Notes: generated by a model not told the origin, from the sequence alone. DNA of 64,000 nt from Hyphomicrobium sp. (GCA_002928735.1 PERL01000008.1:104582-168581); one strand, 5' to 3'. Positions 35,498 through 45,079 are shown, counted from the first letter of the stretch. Numbers and translations are program-made.

Positions 35498-38278
35498 ATG
35501 GATACGACGACCTTCCGCGCCGCCCCCTATTTCGACCCCAAGGCGGTGCGCGTTGAACTAACCGGGATCTTCAACGCCAGTGGCACCCCCGCCGACGCCC
35601 GCTCAGCCGTGCTCGATCGCTGCAAAGCCCTCGTCAAGTCGGCCCGCCAGCAAGCCCGTGAACAGTTGGAAGCCGATGGCAAGGGCCGCAAGTGCGCCCA
35701 CGGCCTCGCCCGATTCCAAGACGAACTGATCGCACTCCTCTTCGACTACACGGTCGCCCACGTTTATCGCGCCACCAATCCCTCCGACGCCGAGCGCATG
35801 GCCGTTGTCGCCACCGGTGGCTACGGCCGAGGCCTGCTGGCCCCCGGCTCCGACATCGATATCCTCTTCCTCTTGCCCTACAAGCAGACGCCCTGGGGCG
35901 AGAGCGTCGCGGAATACATGCTCTACTTGCTGTGGGATCTGGGCTTCAAAGTCGGCCACGCCACCCGCACCGTCGATCAGTGCCTCAAGATGGCCCAGCA
36001 GGACATGACCATCCGCACGGCTCTGCTCGACATCTGGCTCGTCCACGGCGACGCGCAACTCTTCGCCGAACTGACCGATCGCCTGCGCCGCGAGGTCTTC
36101 GCCGGCACCGCCCGCGTCTTCATCGACAGCAAGATGGCCGAGCGCGAAGAGCGCCACCGCCGCGCCGGCGAAAGCCGCTACAAGGTCGAGCCCAACGTCA
36201 AAGACGGCAAAGGCGGCCTACGCGATCTGCATACCCTGCACTGGCTCTCGAAATATCTCTACGGCAAGGAAGTCGGTCCCGAGACCATCGAAGAAAAGAT
36301 CTTTACGCGCGAAGAATACTCCACCTTCCGCCGCGCCGAAGACTTTCTTTGGAGCGTGCGCTGCCATTTGCACTTCCTCACTGGCCGCGCTGAGGAACGC
36401 TTAACGTTCGAATATCAGCCGATCATGGCCGAACGCCTCGGCTACCGTACGAAGTCGGGTCAGCGCCCCGTCGAGCGCTTCATGAAGCATTATTTCCTCG
36501 TGACGAAGAGCGTCGGCGATCTGACCGCCATCCTCTGCGCCGCCCTCGAAATGCAGCAGGCAAAAACCTCTCCCGGTCTGCCCGGACTCATCTCCGGCTG
36601 GAAAATGCGCCGTCAGGTCCGCCAGCAGACCGACTTCCGCATCGAGAACGATCGCCTCAACGTAGCCGATCCCGACGTCTTCAAGCGCGATCCGGTCAAC
36701 CTGATCCGCTTCTTCGCTCAAGCCGAACTGACCAACGCGCATCTCCACCCCGATGCGATCCGCCTGCTCCGTCAGTCGCTTCGCCTGATTGACGATCGCT
36801 TGCGCAACGATCCCGAAGCCAACCGCATCTTCCTGGGGCTCGTCGCCGCCAAGACCAATCCGGAAAATACGCTGCGCCGCATGAACGAAGCCGGCGTCCT
36901 CGGCCGCTTCCTGCCCGATTTCGGGCACATCGTGGCGATGATGCAATTCAACATGTACCATCACTACACAGTCGACGAGCATCTGCTACGCACCGTTGGC
37001 GAACTGGCCAAAATCGAGCACGGCGACAACGCCGATGAGTTGCCGCTCTCCAGCCAAATCATCAAGTCGATTCAAAATCGCCGCGTGCTCTATGTTGCAG
37101 CCTTCCTGCACGATATCGGCAAGGGCCGCCCCGAAGATCACTCGATCTTGGGCGGCCAGATCGCGCGCCGCCTCTGCCCGCGTCTTGGCCTCACGCCCGC
37201 CGAAACTGAAACCGTTGTCTGGCTCATCGAGCAGCATCTGACGATGAGCAACATCGCCCAGAGCCGCGACCTCTCCGATCCCAAAACCGCGCAGGATTTC
37301 GCCAAGGTCGTGCAGAGCCCCGAGCGCTTGAAATTGCTCACGCTCCTCACCGTGTCCGACATCCGCGCCGTCGGTCCCGGCGTCTGGAACGGCTGGAAAG
37401 GCCAGCTCATCCGCACCCTTTATCACGAGACCGAACCTCTCGTGGCAGGTGGCCACACCCAGATCGAGCGCCGCCACCGTATCGAAGATGCCAAGGATCA
37501 GCTCGCCGGCGCGCTGGCCGGTTGGCCGCGCGCGGACGTGGAGCGTTTCATCGACCGCCACTATCCCGATTACTGGCTGCGCACCGAAACCGCCAAGCAA
37601 GCCACCCACGCCCGCCTCGTCCGCCGCGCCGAGGAGGAAGGCCGCAAGCTCATCACCGAAGCCGCGACCGATTCCTTCACCGCCATCACCGAGTTGACGG
37701 TCTTCGCGCCCAACCATCCCCGCCTCCTTGCACTCTTCGCCGGCGCCTGCGCAGCCAACGGAGCTAACATCGTCGGCGCGCACATCACGACCACCCGCGA
37801 CGGCTTCGCCCTCGACACCTTTCTGCTCGCCCGCGAATTCACCCAGGATGACGACGAGATGCGCCGCGCCGCCCGCATCGAAGCCACTATCGACCGCCTT
37901 CTGCGCGGCGAAGCCCGCCTCAAACCACTCCTTGAGAAGCGCTCCCTCGGTGCCAATCGCATCGAGGCCTTCACCGTTTCGCCCGAGGTCATCATCAACA
38001 ACCAGCTGTCCGACCGCTTCACCGTCATCGAAGTGGCCGGTCGCGACCGCACTGGCCTCCTGTATGACCTGACCAGCACGCTGTCCGATCTCTCGCTCGA
38101 CATTGCATCCGCCCACATCACGACCTTCGGTGAGAAGGCCGTCGACGTGTTCTATGTCACCGATCTCACCGGCAAAAAGATCGACGCCGAAACCCGTCAA
38201 AAGACCATCGCCGAACGCCTCACGGCGGTTCTCGACGGTGCGGTGCAAATCTCAACCGGCGCGGTGTCCCGCACATGA
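35498..38278 (+). CDS. glnD: [Protein-PII] uridylyltransferase / uridylyl-removing enzyme
   Basis: GlnD is the glutamine sensor of nitrogen control: it uridylylates PII proteins when glutamine is low and removes UMP when it is high. The 926-residue protein contains the nucleotidyltransferase motif GGYGRGLLAPGSDIDILF, a GlnD-specific helical part (KDGKGGLRDLHTLHW), the HD phosphohydrolase motif HDIGKG and two C-terminal ACT domains (TVFAPNHPRLLALFAGACAANG; IEVAGRDRTGLLYDLTSTLSDL) that bind glutamine. The ATG at 35498 was chosen; a GTG at 35486 is also possible. The stop overlaps murJ by four bases. Confidence 0.96.
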   Translation: MDTTTFRAAPYFDPKAVRVELTGIFNASGTPADARSAVLDRCKALVKSARQQAREQLEADGKGRKCAHGLARFQDELIALLFDYTVAHVYRATNPSDAERMAVVATGGYGRGLLAPGSDIDILFLLPYKQTPWGESVAEYMLYLLWDLGFKVGHATRTVDQCLKMAQQDMTIRTALLDIWLVHGDAQLFAELTDRLRREVFAGTARVFIDSKMAEREERHRRAGESRYKVEPNVKDGKGGLRDLHTLHWLSKYLYGKEVGPETIEEKIFTREEYSTFRRAEDFLWSVRCHLHFLTGRAEERLTFEYQPIMAERLGYRTKSGQRPVERFMKHYFLVTKSVGDLTAILCAALEMQQAKTSPGLPGLISGWKMRRQVRQQTDFRIENDRLNVADPDVFKRDPVNLIRFFAQAELTNAHLHPDAIRLLRQSLRLIDDRLRNDPEANRIFLGLVAAKTNPENTLRRMNEAGVLGRFLPDFGHIVAMMQFNMYHHYTVDEHLLRTVGELAKIEHGDNADELPLSSQIIKSIQNRRVLYVAAFLHDIGKGRPEDHSILGGQIARRLCPRLGLTPAETETVVWLIEQHLTMSNIAQSRDLSDPKTAQDFAKVVQSPERLKLLTLLTVSDIRAVGPGVWNGWKGQLIRTLYHETEPLVAGGHTQIERRHRIEDAKDQLAGALAGWPRADVERFIDRHYPDYWLRTETAKQATHARLVRRAEEEGRKLITEAATDSFTAITELTVFAPNHPRLLALFAGACAANGANIVGAHITTTRDGFALDTFLLAREFTQDDDEMRRAARIEATIDRLLRGEARLKPLLEKRSLGANRIEAFTVSPEVIINNQLSDRFTVIEVAGRDRTGLLYDLTSTLSDLSLDIASAHITTFGEKAVDVFYVTDLTGKKIDAETRQKTIAERLTAVLDGAVQISTGAVSRT

Positions 38279-39852
38279 AACTCTATCGTTCGTTCGCAAC
38301 AGTCGGCGGCCTGACCCTCTTGAGCCGCGTGCTGGGCTTCCTGCGTGATATCCTCGGCGCTGCCGTTCTCGGCACCGGACCCGTCGCCGACGCGTTCTAC
38401 GTCGCCTTCCGCTTTCCCAATCTCTTCCGGCGCCTGTTCGGCGAAGGCGCCTTCAACTCGGCGTTCGTACCGCTCTTTGCCTCCAAGTACGAAGGCGACG
38501 GACCGGAACAAGCCCGCGCGTTCGCCTCCGAGGCGATGTCCGGCCTGACCTTTATTCTCATTCTGCTAACCGCCGCGGCCATGCTGGCGATGCCCTGGCT
38601 CATGTATCTGCTTGCCCCCGGCTTTGCCGATCAGCCGGAGAAATTCGACCTCGCCGTCCGCCTCACGCAGATCACATTCCCCTATCTGCTCTGCATGTCG
38701 CTCGTGGCCCTCATGTCCGGCGTGCTCAATACGGTTGGCCGCTTCGCCGAAAGCTCCTCCGTCTCCATCGTCCTCAACGTCGTCCTCACCATCGCGATGC
38801 TGCTCTCCGTGTGGTGGGGCTTCAACGCCGATCCCGCCGCCGGCTACATCCAAGCCTGGGGCGTCTTCGTCGCCGGCATCCTGCAACTCGCACTCCTCAT
38901 GTGGGGCCTGCGCCGCGCCGGTCTCACGTTGAAGCTGGGCCGCCCGCGCTGGACACCCGACATGAAAAAGCTGGTGGCGTTGGGCATTCCGGGCGTCATC
39001 GCCGGAGGCATCACGCAGGTGAACATCGCCATCGGCACGGTCATTGCCTCCATGCAAGCCGGCGCCGTTTCCCACCTCTATTACGCCGACCGTCTCTACG
39101 AACTCCCGCTCGCCATCGTCGGCATCGCCATCGGCGTCGTGTTGCTCCCCGATGTCTCGCGCCACCTCCGCGCCGGCAACCACGAAGCCGTCATGGACAG
39201 CCAGAACCGCTCGCTCGAATTCGCGATGCTCTTAACGCTGCCCGCAGCCGTCGCCCTCTTCGTTATCCCCACCGAAATCGTGCGCGCCCTGTTCGAACGC
39301 GGCGCGTTCACCCCGGAAGATACCCCCTACACCGCCGAGGCCTTGCGCATCTTCGCCCTCGGCCTGCCCGCGTTCGTGCTGATCAAAGTCTTCTCGCCCG
39401 CCTTCTTCGCCCGCCAGGATACCAAGACCCCCATGCGCTTCGCCGTCTGGAGTCTCTCGGCCAACACGTTGGGCTCCATCGGACTCTTTTTCCTCTTCCG
39501 CCATCTTGGCTGGATGCCCCATCTCGGCATCGCGGTGGCCACCACGCTTGGCGGTTGGATGAACGCGCTCCTTCTCTTTCGCGGCCTCAAAACCCACGGC
39601 CACTTCGCCGCCGATGCCCGCCTGAAGCGCGCCCTCCCGCGCATTCTCATCTCAGCCGCCATCATGGGCCTCGTCCTCTTCGGCATGGCCTACGTCCTCG
39701 ATCCATGGATCAATCAGTCCAAGGGCCTCCTGGTCCGCTTCTCGGCCCTGGCCGTCCTGATCGGCGCCGGCTTCGTCGCCTATTTCGCCGCCACTCAGTT
39801 AACCGGGGCCGCCACCCTGTCCCAACTCCGCTCCGCGGTTCGCCGGAAGTAG
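38275..39852 (+). CDS. murJ: Lipid II flippase MurJ (MviN)
   Basis: MurJ moves lipid II across the inner membrane for peptidoglycan synthesis. The 525-residue protein has about 14 transmembrane helices and the family N-terminus RSFATVGGLTLLSRVLGFLRDILGAAVLGTGPVADAFYVAFRFPNLFRRLFGEGAFNSAFVP, including the conserved Arg and Asp of the central cavity. Its ATG overlaps the stop of glnD (ATGA, 38275-38278), an arrangement common in Alphaproteobacteria that implies coupled translation. trpS follows after 66 bp. Confidence 0.96.
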   Translation: MKLYRSFATVGGLTLLSRVLGFLRDILGAAVLGTGPVADAFYVAFRFPNLFRRLFGEGAFNSAFVPLFASKYEGDGPEQARAFASEAMSGLTFILILLTAAAMLAMPWLMYLLAPGFADQPEKFDLAVRLTQITFPYLLCMSLVALMSGVLNTVGRFAESSSVSIVLNVVLTIAMLLSVWWGFNADPAAGYIQAWGVFVAGILQLALLMWGLRRAGLTLKLGRPRWTPDMKKLVALGIPGVIAGGITQVNIAIGTVIASMQAGAVSHLYYADRLYELPLAIVGIAIGVVLLPDVSRHLRAGNHEAVMDSQNRSLEFAMLLTLPAAVALFVIPTEIVRALFERGAFTPEDTPYTAEALRIFALGLPAFVLIKVFSPAFFARQDTKTPMRFAVWSLSANTLGSIGLFFLFRHLGWMPHLGIAVATTLGGWMNALLLFRGLKTHGHFAADARLKRALPRILISAAIMGLVLFGMAYVLDPWINQSKGLLVRFSALAVLIGAGFVAYFAATQLTGAATLSQLRSAVRRK

Positions 39853-39918
39853 CCCGCCCCCTTGCCACCCCGCCCCTCTCAGGCCATAACCCGCGCCGGT
39901 TCGAGGGATAAAGACACC

Positions 39919-40956
39919 ATGGCATTCAAGACCCGCGTCTTCTCCGGCATGCAGCCGACTGGCAGCCTCCACCTGGGCAACTACCTGGGCGCGATGGTGA
40001 ACTGGATCCGCATGCAGGATGAGCATGAATGCATCTATTGCGTCGTCGACCTACACGCGATCACCGTATGGCAGGACCCAGCCGAATTGCGCGCGGCCAT
40101 CCGCGGCGTCACCGCTGCCTACATCGCCGCCGGCCTCGATCCCAAAAAGTCGATCCTCTTCAACCAGAGCCAAGTGCCCGAACACGCCGAGCTCGCCTGG
40201 GTCTTCAATTGCGTCGCCCGCCTCGGCTGGCTGAATCGCATGACCCAGTTCAAGGAGAAGGCCGGCAAGGACAAAGAGAACGCTTCCGTCGGCCTCTACG
40301 CCTATCCCAACCTGATGGCCGCCGACATCCTCGCCTACCGCGCGACCCACGTGCCCGTCGGCGAAGACCAGAAGCAGCACTTGGAACTCGCCCGCGACAT
40401 CGCGCAGAAGTTCAACAACGACTACCGCAAAGACATCGACGCCAAGGGCTACGCCGACGGCATTTTCTTCCCGCAGCCCGAACCCGTCATCACCGGGCCC
40501 GCCACGCGCGTCATGAGTCTGCGCGACGGAACCAAGAAAATGTCGAAGTCCGACCCCTCCGATCTCTCGCGCATTAACATCACGGATGATGCCGACACCG
40601 TCGCCCGGAAGATCCAGAAGGCCAAGACCGATCCCGAGCCCCTGCCCACCGACGAAAAAGGCTTCGAAGGCCGCCCCGAAGCGGAAAACCTCGTTGGCAT
40701 TTACGCGGCACTGACCGGCACGACGGTCGATCAGGTTCTGGGCGATTTCGGCGGCCAGCAGTTCTCGTCCTTCAAGAAGGCACTGGCCGAAGTCGCGACC
40801 GAAACCATGGGCCGCATCGGCGCCGAAGCCAAACGCCTCTCCGCCGATCCCTCCTATATCGATAGCGTGCTGGCCGATGGCACCCGCCGCGCCCGCGCCA
40901 TCGCCACACCCATCATGGACGAAGTCAAAGACCTCGTCGGCCTCCTGCGCTCTTAA
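39919..40956 (+). CDS. trpS: Tryptophanyl-tRNA synthetase
   Basis: TrpS attaches tryptophan to tRNA-Trp. The 345-residue class I synthetase has the HIGH-type motif in [16 protein letters not shown] and the KMSKS motif in [12 protein letters not shown]. The length fits the bacterial family. The ATG at 39919 follows GAGGGATAAAGACACC and begins the family N-terminus [13 protein letters not shown]; the in-frame extension to 39862 is unlikely. It is followed immediately by a perfect 17-bp hairpin. Confidence 0.97.
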   Translation: MAFKTRVFSGMQPTGSLHLGNYLGAMVNWIRMQDEHECIYCVVDLHAITVWQDPAELRAAIRGVTAAYIAAGLDPKKSILFNQSQVPEHAELAWVFNCVARLGWLNRMTQFKEKAGKDKENASVGLYAYPNLMAADILAYRATHVPVGEDQKQHLELARDIAQKFNNDYRKDIDAKGYADGIFFPQPEPVITGPATRVMSLRDGTKKMSKSDPSDLSRINITDDADTVARKIQKAKTDPEPLPTDEKGFEGRPEAENLVGIYAALTGTTVDQVLGDFGGQQFSSFKKALAEVATETMGRIGAEAKRLSADPSYIDSVLADGTRRARAIATPIMDEVKDLVGLLRS

Positions 40957-40957
40957 T

Positions 40958-41003
40958 CGTTGCGCACGGCCGCTCCGCTTCAGCCGAGCGGCCGTGCGCA
41001 ACG
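40958..41003 (+). terminator. Perfect 17-bp hairpin behind trpS
   Basis: CGTTGCGCACGGCCGCT (40958-40974) and its exact reverse complement (40987-41003) flank a 12-base loop. The structure begins one base after the trpS stop. No T run follows, so it may stabilise the mRNA 3' end or block exonucleases rather than act as a classic terminator. Confidence 0.6.
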
Positions 41004-41051
41004 CAAAGAGTCCGCTTCCCGTCCGCGCCCCGTCATGGCAGCATCCGCCTC

Positions 41052-41561
41052 ATGCCGACGACCAGAAAGCGCCGATCGTTTGAAGCGGGCCACGCCCGCA
41101 AATTCCTGTTGGTTGTTGACAACAGCCCGGAGGTCGAAAGCGCGCTGTTCTACGCCGCCAGCCGCATCCTGCGCTCGTCCGGCATCCTCGTCATGCTCTA
41201 CGTCATCGAACCGCAGGAATTCCAGCACTGGGTCGGCGTGCGCCAAGTGCAGCTCGAAGAAGAGACCAACAAGGCCCGCGCCCTGTTCCGCCTTTTCAAG
41301 CGCAAGCTGCATAACGTCGGGTTCGAGAACATCCCCGCCGAGGAAGTCGTCCGCGAAGGAATTAAATCCGAAGAACTGCTCAAATTGATCGAAGAGGACG
41401 AAGACATCGCCATCCTCGTTCTCGGCGCCTCCACCGACCCGAAAGGCCCCGGCCCCCTGGTCTCGTCCCTCGCCGTCGGCGGCGCGGCCGGCTCATTCCC
41501 CATCCCCATCACCATCGTTCCGGGAAATCTGGCTCTGGAAGACATCCTGACGCTGGCCTAA
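41052..41561 (+). CDS. Universal stress protein (UspA family)
   Basis: The 169-residue protein is a single Usp domain: FLLVVDNSPEVESALFYAASRILRSSGILVMLYVIEP at the start, a regulatory helix region, and LVLGASTDPKGPGPLVSSLAVGGAAGSFPIPITIVPG. The last part resembles the ATP-binding GxxxxGxxG(S/T) motif only loosely, so nucleotide binding is uncertain. Usp proteins are induced by stress and starvation. A small hairpin at 41581-41601 separates it from the nifU-like gene, which has its own promoter. Confidence 0.9.
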   Translation: MPTTRKRRSFEAGHARKFLLVVDNSPEVESALFYAASRILRSSGILVMLYVIEPQEFQHWVGVRQVQLEEETNKARALFRLFKRKLHNVGFENIPAEEVVREGIKSEELLKLIEEDEDIAILVLGASTDPKGPGPLVSSLAVGGAAGSFPIPITIVPGNLALEDILTLA

Positions 41562-41607
41562 GGCTGAACAACGCCGAACAAACCGCCCCGCCGTGGCGGT
41601 TGGCCCC

Positions 41608-41636
41608 CTCGACTTTTCACCCCAAGCCCCCTATAT
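41608..41636 (+). promoter_or_regulatory. Predicted promoter of the NifU-like gene
   Basis: CTCGAC at 41608-41613 and CTATAT at 41631-41636 are separated by exactly 17 bp. This fits alphaproteobacterial housekeeping promoters (CTTGAC-like and CTATAT-like). Transcription would start near 41643, about 60 nt before the start codon. Confidence 0.6.
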
Positions 41637-41653
41637 CTTGGAACAATTCTAAA
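41637..41653 (+). promoter_or_regulatory. Irr box (iron control element) candidate
   Basis: CTTGGAACAATTCTAAA matches the published ICE consensus as I recall it, TTTRGAAYNRTTCYAAA, in 16 of 17 positions and is a near palindrome. It lies directly after the -10 box and overlaps the predicted transcription start of the NifU-like gene, where a bound Irr protein would repress. Confidence 0.6.
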
Positions 41654-41702
41654 AAAGATCGCCGCCGCCCCTCCGCGCCGGCCTGTCTGATCGAGGACCA
41701 AC

Positions 41703-42251
41703 ATGTTCATCCAGACCGAAGCGACGCCTAACCCGGTCACCCTGAAGTTCATTCCCGGCAAGCCGGTCCTCACCGGTGGCACGGCCGAATACCGGTCCAA
41801 AGGCGAAGCCGAAGGCTCTCCGCTCGCTCGCCGCTTGTTCGACATCGACGGCGTCAGCGGCGTGTTCCTCGGCTCCGATTTCATCTCGGTCACCAAGTCC
41901 GACGCCGAATGGCAGCACCTGAAGCCCATGGTCCTGGGCGCGATCATGGAACACTACATGTCCGGCGCCGATGCTGCCGGCGCCGCGAACGACGAAGGCC
42001 AGGAAAACTTTGATCCAGCCGACGCCGAAACGGTGGCGACCATCAAAGAACTGCTCGAAACCCGCGTTCGCCCCGCCGTCGCCCAGGATGGCGGCGACAT
42101 CACCTTCGCCGGTTTCCGCGATGGCGTTGTTTATCTTCACATGCGCGGCGCCTGCTCCGGCTGCCCAAGCTCCACGGCGACATTGCGCCACGGCATCGAG
42201 AACCTCCTGAAGCACTTCTGCCCCGAGATCCAGGAAGTCCAGGCGGCGTGA
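41703..42251 (+). CDS. NifU family Fe-S scaffold protein (Nfu type)
   Basis: The 182-residue protein has an Nfu N-terminal domain (FIQTEATPNPVTLKFIPGKPV, residues 1-90) and a C-terminal NifU domain with the CxxC cluster site GACSGCPSST (Cys151, Cys154). Such proteins carry and deliver Fe-S clusters to apo-enzymes. The upstream Irr-box-like site and its position between independent transcription units suggest iron-responsive expression. A strong terminator follows at 42286-42314, so it is probably monocistronic. Confidence 0.94.
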   Translation: MFIQTEATPNPVTLKFIPGKPVLTGGTAEYRSKGEAEGSPLARRLFDIDGVSGVFLGSDFISVTKSDAEWQHLKPMVLGAIMEHYMSGADAAGAANDEGQENFDPADAETVATIKELLETRVRPAVAQDGGDITFAGFRDGVVYLHMRGACSGCPSSTATLRHGIENLLKHFCPEIQEVQAA

Positions 42252-42285
42252 TGCTGCGTTAAATCAATCTGTCGGTAATCAGCCC

Positions 42286-42314
42286 AAACCCCGCTGCACC
42301 GCTGCGGGGTTTTT
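42286..42314 (+). terminator. Intrinsic terminator after the NifU-like gene
   Basis: AAACCCCGC, a 9-base loop, GCGGGG and TTTTT form a classic hairpin with T run. Confidence 0.88.
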
Positions 42315-42344
42315 GCTGCGATCATCATCCAAGGAGCTCAGCAT

Positions 42345-42935
42345 ATGTCGTCGCGCCTCGATCCCTCCGCGCTCGCCACCCTCTTCACCGACGCCCGCAC
42401 GCACAACGCCTGGCAGCAAAAGGACGTGCCGGACGCGCTTCTGCGCGAAGTGGTCGAGCTGATGCGCTGGGCCCCGACCAGCGTCAACATGAGCCCAGCC
42501 CGCATCGTTTTCGTGAAATCACCGGAAGCCAAATCCAAACTCAAGCCGCTCCTGATGGAAGGCAACGTCGAAAAGACGATGGCCGCACCTGTCACCGCCA
42601 TCATCGGCCATGATCTCAAATTCTACGACCATCTGCCCAAGCTCTTTCCGGCGATGGATGCCAAAAGCTGGTTCGTCGGAAATGACGAATTTGCGAAGGT
42701 CTCGGCCTTTCGCAACGGCACGCTCCAAGGCGGCTATTTCATCCTAGCAGCCCGCGCCCTTGGCCTCGACTGCGGCCCCATGTCCGGCTTCGACAACGCC
42801 GGTGTCGACGCGGCGTTCTTCGCTGGCACGGACATCAAGTCGAACTTCATCTGCAATCTCGGCTATGGCGACCCCGCCGGCCTCTACCCGCGCAGCCCCC
42901 GCTTCGCCTTTGATGAAATCGCCCGCATCGCGTGA
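42345..42935 (+). CDS. Nitroreductase family protein, malonic semialdehyde reductase (RutE)-like
   Basis: The 196-residue protein belongs to the FMN-dependent nitroreductase family, RutE/HadB branch: [40 protein letters not shown], then [22 protein letters not shown] and [15 protein letters not shown]. In E. coli, RutE reduces malonic semialdehyde during uracil breakdown. No other rut genes are in the window, so the physiological substrate here is not fixed. The gene starts 30 bp after the terminator of the preceding gene. Confidence 0.87.
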   Translation: MSSRLDPSALATLFTDARTHNAWQQKDVPDALLREVVELMRWAPTSVNMSPARIVFVKSPEAKSKLKPLLMEGNVEKTMAAPVTAIIGHDLKFYDHLPKLFPAMDAKSWFVGNDEFAKVSAFRNGTLQGGYFILAARALGLDCGPMSGFDNAGVDAAFFAGTDIKSNFICNLGYGDPAGLYPRSPRFAFDEIARIA

Positions 42936-43007
42936 GGCTTTTGCGCAGCAGTCTGCCGCTGTTTTGGACTGGCGAACGGTCCTGAACAGCGTGTAGGCTG
43001 CCGCGCT

Positions 43008-43709
43008 ATGAACGTCCTCGGCATTGACACCTGTTTTCCGGCTTTGAGCGTTGCAGTGGGCCGGGAGATCGGCACGCCGGACGCGCGCGTCGTGTCCTCC
43101 ACCGAGCCGATGGCCACCGGCCACGCCGAACGCCTCCTACCGCTCATCGCGGACCTGCTTGCCCAATCGGGTCTCGCCATCACCGATATCGACCGCATCG
43201 CCGTCACCGTCGGGCCCGGGTCCTTCACCGGCACACGCATCGCCATCGCCGCCGCCCGCGCCCTGAAACTCGCCCGCGACATTCCGGTCATCACATTCAC
43301 CAGCCTCGAAGCCATTACGCTGTCCCCGGAAATCGCGCCCGCACCCAATGACGATCTCATCGTCGCCATCGACGCCCATCGCGGCGAAGCCTACGCGCAG
43401 GTGTTCGATGCTGCCACGCGCACTCCTATCGGCCCCCCGCGCATCATCGCCATGACCGATCTCGCGGCCCTGTCGCGCGGCCAACCCATCCTCGCCGTCG
43501 GTACCGCCGCCGAAGCCGTCGTCGCAGCGATCACGCAAACCGGCGGCAGCGCCCGCGCGCAACCCGGCATGATTTATCCCGACATGGCCGCGTCCATTCT
43601 CCGCGCCGCCACCCGCACGCCCGCAACAGCTGCGGTCGAACCCTTGTATCTTCGTCCGCCCGATGCCAAACCGCAGGACGGCAAATCCCTGGCGAGAGCG
43701 AGCGCATGA
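43008..43709 (+). CDS. tsaB: tRNA threonylcarbamoyladenosine biosynthesis protein TsaB
   Basis: TsaB works with TsaD and TsaE to make the t6A modification at position 37 of ANN-reading tRNAs. The 233-residue protein starts [18 protein letters not shown] and contains [17 protein letters not shown] and [22 protein letters not shown], all typical of TsaB. It overlaps rimI by four bases (ATGA, 43706-43709), a pairing seen in many bacteria; the two genes form the start of the tsaB-rimI-plsC cluster. Confidence 0.94.
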   Translation: MNVLGIDTCFPALSVAVGREIGTPDARVVSSTEPMATGHAERLLPLIADLLAQSGLAITDIDRIAVTVGPGSFTGTRIAIAAARALKLARDIPVITFTSLEAITLSPEIAPAPNDDLIVAIDAHRGEAYAQVFDAATRTPIGPPRIIAMTDLAALSRGQPILAVGTAAEAVVAAITQTGGSARAQPGMIYPDMAASILRAATRTPATAAVEPLYLRPPDAKPQDGKSLARASA

Positions 43710-44197
43710 CAGCGGCGGCAAACCTGATCGACGGCAAGCGCGTCAGCTTGCTCTGGGCTGGCCCCGAACGCGCCGGCTCCATTGCCGCCGTTCACGCCAA
43801 GCTCTTCAATCCACCATGGGACGAAGCCAACGTTCGCGGCCTGCTGGATCATCCTGCCGCCACGTCCTTTGTCGCAACCCTCGGCTCACCCAATGATGTC
43901 GTCGGCTTCATCATCGGTCAGATCGCCGCCGACGAATCCGAAATCCTCACCGTCGGCGTCGCTCCCGAATGCCAGCGCCACGGCGTCGGTAAAATGCTTG
44001 TGGAAGGCCTCGTCCGCGCCGTCCAGCGCGCCGAAGTGCGCCGCATGTTCCTCGATGTCGCCACTGACAATGCCGCAGCTCTCCACCTCTACAGCAAAAT
44101 GGGCTTCACCCCCTCCGGCGTCCGCAAAGGCTATTACGCCCGCCCCGGCGCCGCCGCCGTTGATGCCGTGACCATGGCGCGCACGCTTACGATATAA
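43706..44197 (+). CDS. rimI: Ribosomal protein S18-alanine N-acetyltransferase RimI
   Basis: The 163-residue GNAT protein has the acetyl-CoA loop in VGVAPECQRHGVGKMLVEGL and the family features FNPPWDEANVRGLL, ILTVGVAP and LDVATDNAAALHLYSKMGFTPSGVRKGYYARPG. RimI acetylates the N-terminal alanine of S18. Translation is coupled to tsaB. plsC follows after 6 bp. Confidence 0.92.
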   Translation: MTAAANLIDGKRVSLLWAGPERAGSIAAVHAKLFNPPWDEANVRGLLDHPAATSFVATLGSPNDVVGFIIGQIAADESEILTVGVAPECQRHGVGKMLVEGLVRAVQRAEVRRMFLDVATDNAAALHLYSKMGFTPSGVRKGYYARPGAAAVDAVTMARTLTI

Positions 44198-44203
44198 GAG
44201 CCC

Positions 44204-45079
44204 ATGAGCCGACTTCGTGCCGCCGGCGTGCTCGCCAGCTTTATGGGGCTGACCCTCCCGCTAATGCCCGTGCAGGCGCTGCTGCTCAGCGTCTCGCAGT
44301 CGGCCGCTCGCGGCTTCCCGCATTGGTACCATCGCAAGGTGTGCCGCATCCTCGGCATCCGCCTGCATATCGAAGGCGCGGTTGCCAAGGATACGCCGGT
44401 CCTTCTCGTCTCGAACCACACCTCCTGGCTCGACATCCCCGTGCTGTCGGCCGTTGCCCCTGTTTCGTTCGTTGCCAAATCCGAAGTTGGCCGCTGGCCC
44501 TTCGTCTCCGCGCTCGCCCGCCTGCAACGCACAGTCTTCGTCGATCGCACCCGCCGCGTCGCGGTCGGCGACACCGCCAACGAAATGGCCGAACGCCTCG
44601 CCCAAGGCGACACTCTGGTTCTCTTCGCCGAAGGCACCTCGACCGACGGCAACCGCGTTCTGCCTTTCAAATCGTCGCTGTTCGGCGCCGCCAAGCCCAG
44701 CGGCAACTCAAACGCGCCCAATCCGCCGATCGTTGTCCAAACCGTCGCCATCGTCTATGCCCGCGTCCACGGCATTCCGCTCGGCCGCGCCGATCGTCCC
44801 TTCGTCGGCTGGTACGGCGACATGGACATGCAAAGCCACGCCTGGGAGTTGCTGCAAGCCGGCCCGCTCGATGTCGTCATCCGCATCAGCCCCCCGGTCC
44901 CACTCGACGCCTACGCCGGCCGCAAGGAACTGGCCGAGAAAACCGAAGCCGCTGTCCGCGAAAACGTGGTGCGTACCCTCCGCGGCCGCCCGCCCGGCGA
45001 GCCCGTCGCATTGGCCGCAACCCCCAAACCCGCCACCCGGACCCCGCTGCCACGCGCCGCGTCAGAGACTTTCCGTTGA
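44204..45079 (+). CDS. plsC: 1-acyl-sn-glycerol-3-phosphate acyltransferase (PlsC family)
   Basis: The 291-residue protein has the acyltransferase motif NHTSWLD (HX4D, catalytic His-Asp) and the second block FAEGTSTDG (the EGT motif), with a hydrophobic N-terminus. It makes phosphatidic acid from lysophosphatidate. It could also be the second ornithine-lipid enzyme OlsA, which belongs to the same family; olsB is at 10.7 kb. It follows rimI by 6 bp and is likely in the same operon. The C-terminal 30 residues are Pro/Arg-rich and not conserved. Confidence 0.92.
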   Translation: MSRLRAAGVLASFMGLTLPLMPVQALLLSVSQSAARGFPHWYHRKVCRILGIRLHIEGAVAKDTPVLLVSNHTSWLDIPVLSAVAPVSFVAKSEVGRWPFVSALARLQRTVFVDRTRRVAVGDTANEMAERLAQGDTLVLFAEGTSTDGNRVLPFKSSLFGAAKPSGNSNAPNPPIVVQTVAIVYARVHGIPLGRADRPFVGWYGDMDMQSHAWELLQAGPLDVVIRISPPVPLDAYAGRKELAEKTEAAVRENVVRTLRGRPPGEPVALAATPKPATRTPLPRAASETFR

